Assembly (NCBI RefSeq): GCF_043633585.1
Contig: NZ_CP141832.1
Coordinates: forward strand, 2,294,001-2,358,000
Origin: Lacrimispora sinapis
Lineage (GTDB): Bacteria > Bacillota > Clostridia > Lachnospirales > Lachnospiraceae
DNA: 64,000 bases
Direction of reading: 5' to 3'
The position numbers and the translations under genes were made by a program. The notes under the pieces are model-generated. The model was not told the DNA's origin. It saw only the letters and a list, made by a program, of their open reading frames with translations, and made no database searches. This document shows, in pieces, positions 9,351 through 18,321 of the stretch (position 1 is the stretch's first letter; each line of letters starts with the position of its first letter).

Positions 9351-9390
9351 TATGTAGATTAGTTTTTAACACCATCTCTACATATTGTGT
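9345..9390. promoter_or_regulatory. Pair of NrdR boxes
   Basis: Two copies of the NrdR-box core CWATATRTWG: CAATATGTAG at 9348-9357 and its inverse CTACATATTG at 9378-9387, centres 30 bp apart (about three helical turns), the spacing expected for the ATP/dATP-sensing repressor NrdR. The same bases form a long inverted repeat that could additionally act as a weak terminator for hflX. NrdR itself is not in the window. Confidence 0.75.
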
Positions 9391-9395
9391 TTTCT

Positions 9396-10667
9396 TTAGT
9401 CGTCAATCACATCGGTACTATCTGCCAGACTGGCAAAAAGTTCCGATGGCACATAAGCACTTACAAAAATACCGTCTTCCCGGTATTCTTCCGTTAAGAG
9501 CTGTCCGTATTTGCGGATCATCTGGATTTTACCTGCTTCTTTGTAAGAATACGTTTTTTCCAGATAGATCTTTTGGTTTCTCAATATGGTTTCCAACAGG
9601 TTTAATAGATCCTCAAGCCCTTCTCCGGTCTTTGCAGAGATCCTTACCTGGTGATCCGAGGTCACATCGCGCAGGGTGATCTCTGAGTCTGCCGCATCCA
9701 TTTTATTAAACACAGTAACCATAATCTTATCGCTGACTCCCAGTTCACGGAGCGTTTCATAGACCACATACATCTGCATGTCCATCTGTGGATTGGAAGC
9801 ATCCACCACATGAAGGATCACATCACTGTATTTGGCTTCCTCCAGAGTGCTTTTAAAAGCTTCGATCAGATGATGCGGCAATTTCCGGATAAAGCCTACG
9901 GTATCCGTCAAAAGTACCTGCTGGCCTCCGGGAAGGTTCAAATTCCTGGTGGTGGGGTCCAGCGTGGCAAACAGCTTATCCTCCGCAAGGATCCCGGCAT
10001 CGGTCAGCCGGTTTAAAAGCGTGGATTTTCCGGCATTGGTATATCCGACAATGGCGGCAACAGGAACATGGTTTTTATCCCTCTGCTGCCTTGCAACCTC
10101 CCGGTGGCGCTTCACATCTTCCAGTTCCGCCTTCAATATACTGATCCGGTCATGGATCAGGCGGCGGTCCATCTCAAGCTTTTTCTCTCCTGGTCCTCTG
10201 GTTCCGATTCCGCCTCCCAGACGGGATAAGGAACTGCGGAGTCCTACCAGACGTGCCGAACGGTAACGCAGCTGGGCCAGCTCCACCTGGATCTTCCCTT
10301 CTCTGGTGGTGGCTCTGGAAGCAAAAATATCCAGAATCACCATGGTGCGGTCCATCACCTTTATATCCAATTCCTGTTCCAGATTCCTCATCTGGGCCGG
10401 AGACAGTTCATCGTCGCAGACCACGCCGGTCGCATCAAGCTCCCAGACACGTTCTTTGATCTCCTGAATCTTTCCTTTTCCAAGATAAGTGCCAGGATGG
10501 ATCCGTTCCCTGTTTTGGATCACCTTGTCTGCAGTGACCGCTCCTGCGGTCTTGACAAGTTCCTCCAGTTCATCGAGAGAGGCTGCCGCATCTGCCCCGT
10601 CTCCGGTGCTGACTGCAACCAGAATGACTCTTTCTTCTACTTCTTTTAAATCGATCAGTTCTGCCAT
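9396..10667 (-). CDS. hflX: Ribosome-associated GTPase HflX
   Basis: A 423-residue GTPase with the HflX N-terminal domain, a Gly-rich linker (RLGGGIGTRGPGE) and a G domain showing GYTNAGKST (G1), DTVGFI (G3) and FNKMD (G4). HflX splits stalled or stress-inactivated ribosomes into subunits. I chose ATG 10667, with GGAAGA upstream, over a TTG at 10679. It ends a minus-strand run from scpA through dut and a TPR lipoprotein, and lies 14 bases downstream of that lipoprotein gene. Confidence 0.95.
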   Translation of the reverse strand: MAELIDLKEVEERVILVAVSTGDGADAAASLDELEELVKTAGAVTADKVIQNRERIHPGTYLGKGKIQEIKERVWELDATGVVCDDELSPAQMRNLEQELDIKVMDRTMVILDIFASRATTREGKIQVELAQLRYRSARLVGLRSSLSRLGGGIGTRGPGEKKLEMDRRLIHDRISILKAELEDVKRHREVARQQRDKNHVPVAAIVGYTNAGKSTLLNRLTDAGILAEDKLFATLDPTTRNLNLPGGQQVLLTDTVGFIRKLPHHLIEAFKSTLEEAKYSDVILHVVDASNPQMDMQMYVVYETLRELGVSDKIMVTVFNKMDAADSEITLRDVTSDHQVRISAKTGEGLEDLLNLLETILRNQKIYLEKTYSYKEAGKIQMIRKYGQLLTEEYREDGIFVSAYVPSELFASLADSTDVIDD

Positions 10668-10680
10668 GGATTCTTCCAAC

Positions 10681-11457
10681 CTATCTAGTTTTTAAAAATG
10701 TGATCTCCCGCTCTGCCGCTTCATCCGGGCCGTGAACGGAGACATACTTCTGCATCAATTCAAGAGCCTCTTTAAACGCTCCCTGATACTCTTTGGCAAC
10801 CGCCTGATTGAACAGCAGTTCAGGTACCTTTGCACTGTCTTGTGCTGAAAGCCCCTGTTCAAAGTAACCGACCGCCGCATCATAATCTTCTTTTGCCATA
10901 CTGCATAATCCCATACGGTTCAACAGCCGGGCGTTATTTTCTCCCGCCTGCAGCGCCTCTTGATAAAGGGACATGGCATCATCTGCAGCCCCGCCCTTTT
11001 CCATTAAAGCTCCTGTGGCAAGAAGGGCATTGAGCCTTCCCGGTGCCTTTCCGTCCTTATCAAGCTCTGTGCTTTTCCGATAATCTTCCAGTGCTCCCTT
11101 AACATCTCCGGTTTCCGCTTTTGAAACGGAGCGCAGATTCAAATACTCCGGTTTCCGGCCATCGGCTTTTATAAGTTTGTCGTAAGTATTGACAGCCTCC
11201 TTATAATTGCCGGATAAATACTCTGCCTCCGCCCGGTATTTGAGTATATCCATATCCACTTTTCCAACCAGGCCTTTTGAGACGTTGATGGCTTTATCAA
11301 AGGATTCGATGGCCTCTTCATAATTGCCTTCATTCAGTGCTGTAATTCCGGCTTCCCGGTAGGAATACCGGTTGTCTCTGCCCCCGCAGCCTGCAGCCAG
11401 TGAAAGCACCAGGCTTAACGAAAGAACAACCGCCGCATATCCTGTTTTCCTTCTCAT
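10681..11457 (-). CDS. TPR-repeat lipoprotein
   Basis: A 258-residue protein with a lipoprotein signal peptide (Lys/Arg start, hydrophobic core, lipobox LAAGC near residue 24) followed by about five tetratricopeptide repeats (ALNEGNYEEAIESFDKAI is one). It should sit on the outer face of the cytoplasmic membrane and bind protein partners. ATG 11457 is preceded by GGAGAT; a longer reading would overlap dut. Its exact role is not recognisable. Confidence 0.85.
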   Translation of the reverse strand: MRRKTGYAAVVLSLSLVLSLAAGCGGRDNRYSYREAGITALNEGNYEEAIESFDKAINVSKGLVGKVDMDILKYRAEAEYLSGNYKEAVNTYDKLIKADGRKPEYLNLRSVSKAETGDVKGALEDYRKSTELDKDGKAPGRLNALLATGALMEKGGAADDAMSLYQEALQAGENNARLLNRMGLCSMAKEDYDAAVGYFEQGLSAQDSAKVPELLFNQAVAKEYQGAFKEALELMQKYVSVHGPDEAAEREITFLKTR

Positions 11458-11491
11458 GCTATTATCTCCAACTTTATAAAAGCTATGAATG

Positions 11492-11929
11492 TCATTGTTT
11501 CCCCGTACTTCCGTGACCGCCCCGGTCCTCATGACCCAGCTGGTCCACTTCCTGAAATTCAATGGCCGGCTGGTGTTCCATAATACGGAACTGGCAGATC
11601 CTGTCATTGACGTGGATTACCGTGTCCCGAAGCGCATAGGCAGGAAAGAACCACTGGTCATTGTCTCCGCAGTAAGTCTCATCAATGATGCCCATGCTGT
11701 TGGTCTGAATCACTCCGTAATTTTTAAAAGTACTGCTTCTCGGAACCACGTGGGCCTCATAACCAGCAGGGAGTTCCATGGCAATGCCCAGGGGAATCAG
11801 TTGAAATTCTCCTGCTTTCATCTCCACCTCTTCGGCCGCCCGCAGGTCGATCCAGTCAGATTTCCCTCCTACATAGCAAAGGCGTTCAATCTTATCTGTA
11901 AAATACTTTATCTTTATGGTTCCTGTCAC
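11492..11929 (-). CDS. dut: dUTP diphosphatase (dUTPase) family protein
   Basis: A 145-residue trimeric-dUTPase-fold protein. Motif 2 PRSSTFKN (about residue 63), motif 3 GIIDETYCGD (about 80) and the Gly-rich C-terminal motif RGGHGSTG are all visible. The enzyme hydrolyses dUTP to dUMP and keeps uracil out of DNA. Motif 3 has Cys-Gly-Asp where most dUTPases have Arg-Gly-Glu, a small deviation. Its ATG overlaps the scpB stop by four bases, so it is coupled to scpB. Confidence 0.85.
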   Translation of the reverse strand: MTGTIKIKYFTDKIERLCYVGGKSDWIDLRAAEEVEMKAGEFQLIPLGIAMELPAGYEAHVVPRSSTFKNYGVIQTNSMGIIDETYCGDNDQWFFPAYALRDTVIHVNDRICQFRIMEHQPAIEFQEVDQLGHEDRGGHGSTGKQ

Positions 11930-12588
11930 GTTATTTCCTCCTGAAATTCATCTTCTATTTTTTCTTCTTCCGGCATCAGAACACCGCTGCCAGACAGTTC
12001 CTCCTCTACCTCCATGCGGATTTCAGCCGCAACCACAGGATCTGCAACCGGCAGGTTCTGCGTGGAACCGATTCCGAATCTTCTTAAAAATTCTTCTGTT
12101 GTCGCAAACAATGCGGGACGTCCGGGGGCGTCAAGACGTCCCACTTCATAGACCAGGTTATATTCCACAAGCTTATTCACGACATGATCGGATTTTACCC
12201 CCCGGATCTTCTCAATCTCCAGCTTTGTCACCGGCTGTTTATAAGCGATAATGGATAGTGTCTCTAATATGACATCGGTCAATACCTGCTTTTTAGGTGC
12301 CGCCGCCACCCGGATCAAATGTTCGTAGTATTCGGAGCGGGTACACATCTGGTAACGGTTTTCCAGTTCAATGATCTGTATCCCCCGCTTTCCCGTATCG
12401 TAACGTTTTTTCAGGCGGAGAACGGCCTCTTTTGCTGTCTTCTCATCCTGGCCGATGGCTGCTGCCAGACGGCTAAGTTCCACGGAATCGCCCATGGTAA
12501 AAAGGACGGCTTCTATTGCAGCTTCCCAGATCTTTTCCTCTTTTGTGATCTTCTTCGGTCCTTCTTCTAAAAGAGTTTCTTTATCCAT
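11926..12588 (-). CDS. scpB: Segregation and condensation protein B
   Basis: A 220-residue acidic protein with two winged-helix domains (about residues 15-100 and 100-180), carrying ScpB signatures such as IAYKQPVTKLEIE and GRPALFATTEEFL. ScpB binds ScpA and the SMC ATPase to form the bacterial condensin that organises and separates chromosomes. It overlaps scpA by eight bases and dut by four. The acidic C-terminal tail (Glu-rich, about 190-220) is longer than in many relatives. Confidence 0.93.
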   Translation of the reverse strand: MDKETLLEEGPKKITKEEKIWEAAIEAVLFTMGDSVELSRLAAAIGQDEKTAKEAVLRLKKRYDTGKRGIQIIELENRYQMCTRSEYYEHLIRVAAAPKKQVLTDVILETLSIIAYKQPVTKLEIEKIRGVKSDHVVNKLVEYNLVYEVGRLDAPGRPALFATTEEFLRRFGIGSTQNLPVADPVVAAEIRMEVEEELSGSGVLMPEEEKIEDEFQEEIT

Positions 12589-13405
12589 CTGTATCCTCTC
12601 CCCTGAATCCTTCTCCGTCTTCCATAATATCCGTCAAATCCAACTCCCCTTCTTCGCCTTCTGCTTCCAGAGTCTCGATCAACATATCCTCAAATAAATG
12701 CTCCTGGGTCAAATGGATCTTTCCGATCTTCATAAGCTCCAGAAGCGCTAAAAATGTCACTACCACCTCGACCTTATCCGCCTGCCTCTCCAGCATCCTG
12801 CGAAATGAAAATTTCCGGTGTTTTCTGGCATAAGACATGACCGATTTTATTTTATCCTCCAGACTGACGGATTCCTTTCGGATGTTGCCAAAGCGGCTTC
12901 TGATGGGATCCACGCGATCCGACTTGCGCTTTGTGACCGCCCGGAATATTTCCTGAAGCCTTGCCAGGGTAAGTCCGTCAAGGAGCTTGTCTAAATCCAC
13001 CGGAGGCTCGTACTTTGCCACTTCCGGCGGCACCGTGGAGGTTTTAAAAAACAGCCGTTCTGCCCCTATCTCCCGGTCCTTCAGTTCCAGAGACATGTAT
13101 TTATAATATTTATATTCCAGAAGACGTGCCACCAGCTCTGCTCTGGGATCTTCTTCCTCTCCCTCCTCATTGACTTCCTTGGGGAGAAGCATACGCGCCT
13201 TGATGTCAATCAGTGTTGCAGCCATGACCAGAAATTCACTGACCATATTTAAATCCTCTGTCTCCATATGGCTGACATAGTCTAAGTACTGCTGTGTAAT
13301 GGTCACAATGGGAATATCATAAATATTTACTTTATTCTTTTCAATCAAATGAAGCAGCAGATCCAGCGGACCCTCGAAATTATCCAGTTTATAAGAGATT
13401 CCCAT
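12581..13405 (-). CDS. scpA: Segregation and condensation protein A (kleisin)
   Basis: A 274-residue kleisin subunit of the SMC-ScpAB condensin, recognised by the N-terminal YKLDNFEGPLDLLLHLIE-type motif and the Glu-rich linker before the C-terminal winged helix. ATG 13405 has GGAGG five bases upstream, better than the in-frame TTG at 13417. It is the first gene of the run scpA-scpB-dut-lipoprotein-hflX. The smc gene is not in the window. Confidence 0.93.
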   Translation of the reverse strand: MGISYKLDNFEGPLDLLLHLIEKNKVNIYDIPIVTITQQYLDYVSHMETEDLNMVSEFLVMAATLIDIKARMLLPKEVNEEGEEEDPRAELVARLLEYKYYKYMSLELKDREIGAERLFFKTSTVPPEVAKYEPPVDLDKLLDGLTLARLQEIFRAVTKRKSDRVDPIRSRFGNIRKESVSLEDKIKSVMSYARKHRKFSFRRMLERQADKVEVVVTFLALLELMKIGKIHLTQEHLFEDMLIETLEAEGEEGELDLTDIMEDGEGFRGEDTDG

Positions 13406-13488
13406 AATTTCCTCCAAAACATATGTAACGCACTATGGACTAGTATAACAAATCCTGCCTCATCTGTAAACATATGCCAGGCCCAAAA

Positions 13489-14343
13489 TCATGCTTTTGC
13501 TTTTAAATCCACTACTACCAGCTGGGGTTTGTTGTTCAAGCGTATGTTGATGGAATGGGTGCCAAGTCCCCGGCTGACGATCATGTACTTATGATCCTTT
13601 TCAAAAAAACCGGCACAATAAGGGTGAAAGAACTGATACTGGGGAGTCATTACGCCTCCGAGAAGGGGAAGCCTTATGGTACCTCCATGAAAGTGTCCGG
13701 ACAGGGTCAAATCAGCTCCCCAGTCCAAGCATCCACGAAAATAAAGGGGGGAATGGCAAAGAAGGATCTGAAACCGTTCTTTGTCTGCCTTTCCCACCTT
13801 TTTTTGTATCTCTTCCCGAGTTAATATTTCGCGGCTGAATTTGCGGTAATAGCAAGGGTCCAGATCAATACCGGTCACTGCTACGTCATCGCCGAAATGC
13901 CGTGTCCTGTTTTCCAAAACAGTCACTCCAAGCTGTTTCAAACGGCTTGTGTATGTTTCATACTGGCGGCCATAGACGGAGCGCTCCCAGCACATCCGGT
14001 TTTCATGATTGCCGTTTCCATAAATTACAGGGTACTTAGCCGCAAGTTTTTCCATTAACTTTAAGGGAACCGACGTTTCTGCAGTTCCCTTACTGACTAA
14101 CATATCGCCTCCCACCAGGATGAGATCGGGATTGATCCGGTCCACCGCTTCAAGAAGCCTTACATTGTCCTCACCAAACTGATGATTATGAAGATCAGAA
14201 AGGAAAAGAATCGTATGATCCTTTCTGATCTTACGGCTTTCTATGACCATTCGTTCTTCGGACAGCTGTTCTTTTTCATATTCGGAACGCAGCAGGAAAC
14301 CTGCAGCAATCACCAGACAAAAAGCTCCAACAGCAATTAACAT
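13489..14343 (-). CDS. Membrane-anchored metallophosphoesterase (YkuE/YaeI type)
   Basis: A 284-residue protein with one N-terminal membrane helix and a calcineurin-like metallophosphoesterase domain. The metal ligands are visible as SDLHNH, GGDML, GNGNHE and SGHFHGG. Relatives at the cell surface dephosphorylate lipid substrates such as UDP-diacylglucosamine-like or isoprenoid compounds; the substrate here is unknown. It is upstream of scpA on the same strand with an 83-base gap in which I see nothing notable. Confidence 0.88.
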   Translation of the reverse strand: MLIAVGAFCLVIAAGFLLRSEYEKEQLSEERMVIESRKIRKDHTILFLSDLHNHQFGEDNVRLLEAVDRINPDLILVGGDMLVSKGTAETSVPLKLMEKLAAKYPVIYGNGNHENRMCWERSVYGRQYETYTSRLKQLGVTVLENRTRHFGDDVAVTGIDLDPCYYRKFSREILTREEIQKKVGKADKERFQILLCHSPLYFRGCLDWGADLTLSGHFHGGTIRLPLLGGVMTPQYQFFHPYCAGFFEKDHKYMIVSRGLGTHSINIRLNNKPQLVVVDLKAKA

Positions 14344-14415
14344 CTGTTTTCCTCAACTTCCAATTTTTTTCTGCTGTCTTTTCATCATACAATGAAGAAC
14401 CCGTCCTCGTCAAGC

Positions 14416-14634
14416 CTAAGAAAACCATCCACCCGGCTGGCAATCAATTACGATATTGGGCAGTATCACAAGCAGGCCGATGCCCACACCCATGACAAGA
14501 GTACTGAAAAGGTACTCATTATACCCAGGAGTTCCTGGCTGCGGCGGTATCGTGAACGCCAGCCGGTAAATGGAACCGCAGATAATAAAAAAACATATCA
14601 GATAGTAAATTACATTGAAAACGCTTTTTTTCAT
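14416..14634 (-). CDS. Small two-helix membrane protein of unknown function
   Basis: A 72-residue protein with two hydrophobic helices (about 5-25 and 45-63) joined by a Pro-rich loop (TIPPQPGTPG). It has a strong ribosome site, AAGGAGG, nine bases before ATG 14634 and a promoter at 14657-14685, so it is very likely expressed. I do not recognise a family. It is divergent from the small XRE-type regulator. Confidence 0.65.
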   Translation of the reverse strand: MKKSVFNVIYYLICFFIICGSIYRLAFTIPPQPGTPGYNEYLFSTLVMGVGIGLLVILPNIVIDCQPGGWFS

Positions 14635-14656
14635 TTGTACATACCTCCTTTCTCAT

Positions 14657-14685
14657 AATATATACCATTTATGGATAATATGCAA
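14657..14685 (-). promoter_or_regulatory. Promoter of the small membrane protein
   Basis: Minus strand: -35 TTGCAT (14685-14680), 17-base spacer, -10 TATATT (14662-14657), about 22 bases before the gene's ATG. Confidence 0.65.
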
Positions 14686-14727
14686 TAGCAGATACTCACG
14701 GTTTAATAATATTTAGAGGTGACACAT

Positions 14728-14970
14728 ATGATTGTTTTTGACAGACTATGGGAGACCATGAAAAAGAAAAATGTCAGCCAGTATCATCTGATCAAGTATT
14801 ATAAGGTTAGTGCGGGACAAATCGGGAGACTTAAGAAAAATAACTATGTATCCACTCATACCATTGACATGCTCTGCAAAATTCTTGATTGCAGCGTAGA
14901 AGAGATTATGGAATACAGGGCTGATATCTGTGAAGTATCTGACGAATCAATCCAGAAGGAAACAAAATAG
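14728..14970 (+). CDS. Small XRE/Cro-type DNA-binding protein
   Basis: An 80-residue helix-turn-helix protein of the short Cro/C1 class (YozG-like). Helices 2-3 appear as NVSQYHLIKYYKVSAGQIGRL, and the tail CKILDCSVEEIMEY is typical of the fold. ATG 14728 is preceded by AGAGGTGA; a GTG at 14719 is possible but overlaps that site. It is followed by a strong terminator. Targets are unknown; the divergent small membrane gene is the obvious candidate. Confidence 0.85.
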   Translation: MIVFDRLWETMKKKNVSQYHLIKYYKVSAGQIGRLKKNNYVSTHTIDMLCKILDCSVEEIMEYRADICEVSDESIQKETK

Positions 14971-15000
14971 ATCTGACTGCACCAGGATATAATCTGACAT

Positions 15001-15029
15001 AAAAAAAGAGCCATTCAGGCTCTTTTTTT
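15001..15029. terminator. Bidirectional intrinsic terminator
   Basis: AAAAAAAGAGCC - ATTCA - GGCTCTTTTTTT: a 12-bp stem with a five-base loop and T-runs on both strands. It serves the XRE gene and the convergent DacF-type gene. Confidence 0.95.
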
Positions 15030-15044
15030 ATGCATAAACGGCTT

Positions 15045-16376
15045 CTACGGAATCCATACTCCGGCGGAATCCACCTGATATCCGTCAGGTGTGACCGCAT
15101 TCTTCAGCATGGTGCCGTCTCCTCCGATATAATACCACTTACCGCTGCTTTTCACCCAGTAATTACGGGCCAGGGCGCCGCTTGACCGGAAGTAATACCA
15201 CACATTGCCGGGAAACTCCCTCCAGCCGGTGGCCATGGTTCCGTCGGAATCAAAATAATAGTCGGCTCCGTCTACCTTCAGCCATTCCTGACTGGCCTTC
15301 CTGCCATCCGGCTTTTTATAGTACCATTTCGTTCCATTCTTTTCCCAGCCGGTGGAGGAATTTGAGGATACGCTGGTTGCGCCCGCCTTAACGGCAAATC
15401 CGTAATCCAACAGGGCTTTGGTATCTGAATAATGGGTGGATCTGCTCTTCATCACCACTGCGACCAGTCGGACACCGTTCTTTTCCGCACAGGTGACCAG
15501 CGTATTTCCCGCAAGAGACGTATAACCGGTCTTACCGCCAATGACACCAGGATAATAGCGTGAATCAGAAGGATGGAGCATCTTATGTCCCATGGTAACG
15601 GTTCTGGCTCCTGCTTTTTTTGTAGCAGGAATCTGGTAGCTTGTGGTTGAAGCGACTTTTCTTACGATATCATTGTTAAATGCCGCCCTGGCAATCAGAG
15701 CCATATCATGAGGCGTGGTATAATGATCGGAATGATTGAGGCCATTGGGATTGACAAAGTTGGTGTTGGTACACCCAAGCTCCTTTGCCCTGGCGTTCAT
15801 CTGTGCACAAAACGCACTTATACTGCCTGAAACGTGCTCTGCCAGACCATTGGCGGCTTCATTGGCGGATTTCAGCATAAGGCCGTAAAGGGATTGCTCC
15901 ACGGTCAGCCTGTCCCCTTCTACAAGTCCCAGCGTTACAGCTCCTGACTCCAGATTGGTTGTGGCGGTTTTTGAATATGTAACCGTATCGGAAAGGCTGG
16001 CTTTTTCTGCCACAATAAGAGCGGTCATAAGCTTTGTGATGCTGGCCGGATAATATCTGGTTTCCGCATTCTTTCCATAGAGAACGGTTCCGGTGGAAGC
16101 GTCCAGAAGAACGGCCCCTTCCGATAAAATCTGAGGCTGTGATACGTTGGCAGTCCCGTTTTCTTCCTGGGTCTGGGTTCCGGCGGAAGTCTCTGCCGGC
16201 TTTTGACCGGACAGAGAAGCCCCCGGTCCTGCAACGGTTCCGGCTGTGGTCTCCGAGGTCTGACCGGAAGAGCCTGGAAAAGGCTGTACAACGGGGACGG
16301 TGCCATAAGCCGGGATGGATGCGAGTATGCTGAAACTGATTGCAAGACTCCATAGTCTTGGTGATTTATTTGTCAT
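15045..16376 (-). CDS. D-alanyl-D-alanine carboxypeptidase with cell-wall-binding repeats
   Basis: A 443-residue secreted penicillin-binding protein of the S11 family (DacF/PBP5 type) that trims the terminal D-Ala from peptidoglycan stem peptides. It has a signal peptide (to about residue 25), a Thr/Ser-rich linker, and the three active-site motifs: SITK (Ser near 112), SAN near 169 and KTG near 290. The usual C-terminal membrane helix is replaced by about four aromatic WYY/G-rich cell-wall-binding repeats (about 345-443), as in choline-binding proteins, so it is wall-bound and not membrane-anchored. ATG 16376 has AGGAGAG upstream. Confidence 0.93.
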   Translation of the reverse strand: MTNKSPRLWSLAISFSILASIPAYGTVPVVQPFPGSSGQTSETTAGTVAGPGASLSGQKPAETSAGTQTQEENGTANVSQPQILSEGAVLLDASTGTVLYGKNAETRYYPASITKLMTALIVAEKASLSDTVTYSKTATTNLESGAVTLGLVEGDRLTVEQSLYGLMLKSANEAANGLAEHVSGSISAFCAQMNARAKELGCTNTNFVNPNGLNHSDHYTTPHDMALIARAAFNNDIVRKVASTTSYQIPATKKAGARTVTMGHKMLHPSDSRYYPGVIGGKTGYTSLAGNTLVTCAEKNGVRLVAVVMKSRSTHYSDTKALLDYGFAVKAGATSVSSNSSTGWEKNGTKWYYKKPDGRKASQEWLKVDGADYYFDSDGTMATGWREFPGNVWYYFRSSGALARNYWVKSSGKWYYIGGDGTMLKNAVTPDGYQVDSAGVWIP

Positions 16377-16484
16377 TTCCGTTTCTCTCCTGTATCGTTT
16401 TCACTGCTTATATGATTTCTTCCAACAGTATAGCATAAAATCCAAAATTTTCCGATTAAGTTTTTCTTACAAACGTCCGGCAGC

Positions 16485-16516
16485 AAAAAACGCATCATCC
16501 CTGTGAGATGATGCGC
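16485..16516 (-). terminator. Intrinsic terminator after the NUDIX gene
   Basis: Minus strand: GCGCATCATC, seven-base loop, GATGATGCG then TTTTTT. It sits just after the NUDIX stop codon. Confidence 0.9.
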
Positions 16517-16521
16517 TTATA

Positions 16522-17214
16522 TCAAAATTCCTGTTCCCTGTATTCTTTTTCCAGTTCTTCCAGCCGGTCCATCGCCGCATTTAGGATTTCTGCATGGTCA
16601 AATGCAAGCTTTTCCTGTTCCAACATATCAATCGCCGGCAGAAGTTCAATATCCGTCTCTTTCTTCCACATAAGACCCTGGCGGTCATAGGTTTCCGTGA
16701 TCCGGTATGTCATGTAAATGTGATCTTCGTCATTCTCAACCGTAAGAGAATAGGTGGAGCCGTTCTCCAAATCCGAAAGTTTCTTTTTCTTTACCTTAAA
16801 CCAGCCTGCCTTTTCCGCGTCATCGGCTGCCACAGGGTTCAACTGATTCTTTGGAACTGCGGCAAGATAAGATACGGAGATCACTCTTGTCCGCGGGTCC
16901 CTTTTTACAGTCCCCCAGGTATAGAGCTGTTCCAGGCAGATTCCCTTTAAGCCGGTCTCTTCAAACAGTTCTCTTGCTGCCGCTTCCTCCAGGGACTCAT
17001 CAATGCCTGCAAAGCCTCCCGGTATGGCCCACTGGCCAATGCAGGGGTGATTTTTCCGCCGGATGAGCAGGATCTCCGCTTCCGCCTCAGCATCTTCCTC
17101 ATCCACCGCAAAAATCAGCACATCAACTGTTACCGATGGACGTTCGTAGTCTCCGGGACGGTACTGTAAAAGAAACTCTTTTTCTGTCAATCCCTCTTCA
17201 TTCTTTCGTTCCAT
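16522..17214 (-). CDS. NUDIX hydrolase, ADP-ribose-pyrophosphatase-like
   Basis: A 230-residue protein with an N-terminal NUDIX domain. The NUDIX box is complete: GGFAGIDESLEEAAARELFE followed by ETG, matching Gx5Ex7REUxEExGU, the magnesium-binding catalytic helix. The C-terminal 80 residues are Glu/Lys-rich and resemble the extra domain of NrtR-like or ADP-ribose NUDIX proteins, but I cannot confirm a DNA-binding fold. It is a single gene followed by its own terminator. The substrate is uncertain. Confidence 0.87.
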   Translation of the reverse strand: MERKNEEGLTEKEFLLQYRPGDYERPSVTVDVLIFAVDEEDAEAEAEILLIRRKNHPCIGQWAIPGGFAGIDESLEEAAARELFEETGLKGICLEQLYTWGTVKRDPRTRVISVSYLAAVPKNQLNPVAADDAEKAGWFKVKKKKLSDLENGSTYSLTVENDEDHIYMTYRITETYDRQGLMWKKETDIELLPAIDMLEQEKLAFDHAEILNAAMDRLEELEKEYREQEF

Positions 17215-17580
17215 TCTGTCCTTCTTCCTACCAGAATCTTAGAATGCCATGAACAAAGACCTACAAAAGCACGCCTCCCGTCACAGCTAGAATACTGGAT
17301 TTCCTATCGTTATCAAACAGGCACGCTGACAAAGCCGCTAAATGGCTTCCGCCTGCAATTTTCACCGTTATGTTTTCCTGATTTTCATTGTCTGCTCACA
17401 AAAGTCTGCTTATATACTATACACAAAGATTGTCTCTCTATCAACCATTTTATAAAAAGATTATATTTAGGTACCGTCACTGGCCCTTGTCTGCAATCCA
17501 TATTCCCATCGGTTTGCTGCCAGATTTTGTCTGGAAAATTAATCTTCCCCGAATAAAATATTAACATTTCTGAAATACTA
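17215..17580. other. Intergenic region without a recognised gene
   Basis: This divergent stretch of about 370 bases between the NUDIX and PAP2 genes contains no convincing ORF with a ribosome site, no RNA gene that I recognise and no clear repeat. Its right end holds the PAP2 promoter. Confidence 0.5.
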
Positions 17581-17609
17581 TTGTACAGTTAAAACGAGTA
17601 TGATATAAT
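17581..17609 (+). promoter_or_regulatory. Promoter of the PAP2-like gene
   Basis: -35 TTGTAC, 17-base spacer, -10 TATAAT, about 55 bases before the ATG at 17665. Confidence 0.75.
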
Positions 17610-17664
17610 CCTCGAAAGTTGATCAAATAAATCCTGACCAAAAGAACGGAGAATGGTGACTTAA

Positions 17665-18321
17665 ATGAAAAATAAATTAAGTAAATACAGGCATGTCTGG
17701 ATACTCAGCTACGCTTTTATTTATCTTCCATGGTTTTTTTACCTGGAAAAGACCGTAACGAGCAATTACCACATCATGTACGTTGCCATTGATGATCTTA
17801 TTCCTTTTAATGAATATTTCATCATTCCATACCTTTTATGGTTTGTTTACGTGGCCGGTGCTGTGGGATATTTCTTCTTTACGGATGTGAAAAGCTATTA
17901 CCGGTTATGTACCATGCTCTTTACGGGTATGACCATCAGCCTGATGATCTGCACCGTATTTCCAAATGGAACCGATTTCAGACCTGTTATTGATCCCAGT
18001 AAGAATATTTTTACAAAAATCGTTTCCATACTTTATTCCGCAGACACCTGTACCAATGTATTTCCAAGTATTCACGTTTATAATTCCATCTGTGTCCATT
18101 TTGCCATTTTAAAAAGTGAACGGCTGAAAAGACACCACCTGATAAAAGCGGCTTCTTTTCTCCTCATGGTTTCCATCTGTCTGGCTACGGTCTTCTTAAA
18201 GCAGCATTCTGCGTTTGACGGCTTAGGCGCCATTGTAATGGCTTATATTATGTATCAGTTCGTATATGCCGGAAGCTATGAGCCAAAGAGAAATAAAGTT
18301 ACTGAAAAAGCAATCAGTTAG
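17665..18321 (+). CDS. PAP2-superfamily membrane phosphatase
   Basis: A 218-residue protein with five to six membrane helices. The PAP2 phosphatase signature is visible as PSIH (near residue 137) and a downstream KQHSAFDG with the second histidine (near 186); the first motif is reduced to an Arg-Pro in a loop. The family dephosphorylates lipid phosphates or polyprenyl pyrophosphates, or transfers inositol phosphates. It is monocistronic, with its own promoter and a strong terminator. The substrate is unknown. Confidence 0.8.
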   Translation: MKNKLSKYRHVWILSYAFIYLPWFFYLEKTVTSNYHIMYVAIDDLIPFNEYFIIPYLLWFVYVAGAVGYFFFTDVKSYYRLCTMLFTGMTISLMICTVFPNGTDFRPVIDPSKNIFTKIVSILYSADTCTNVFPSIHVYNSICVHFAILKSERLKRHHLIKAASFLLMVSICLATVFLKQHSAFDGLGAIVMAYIMYQFVYAGSYEPKRNKVTEKAIS

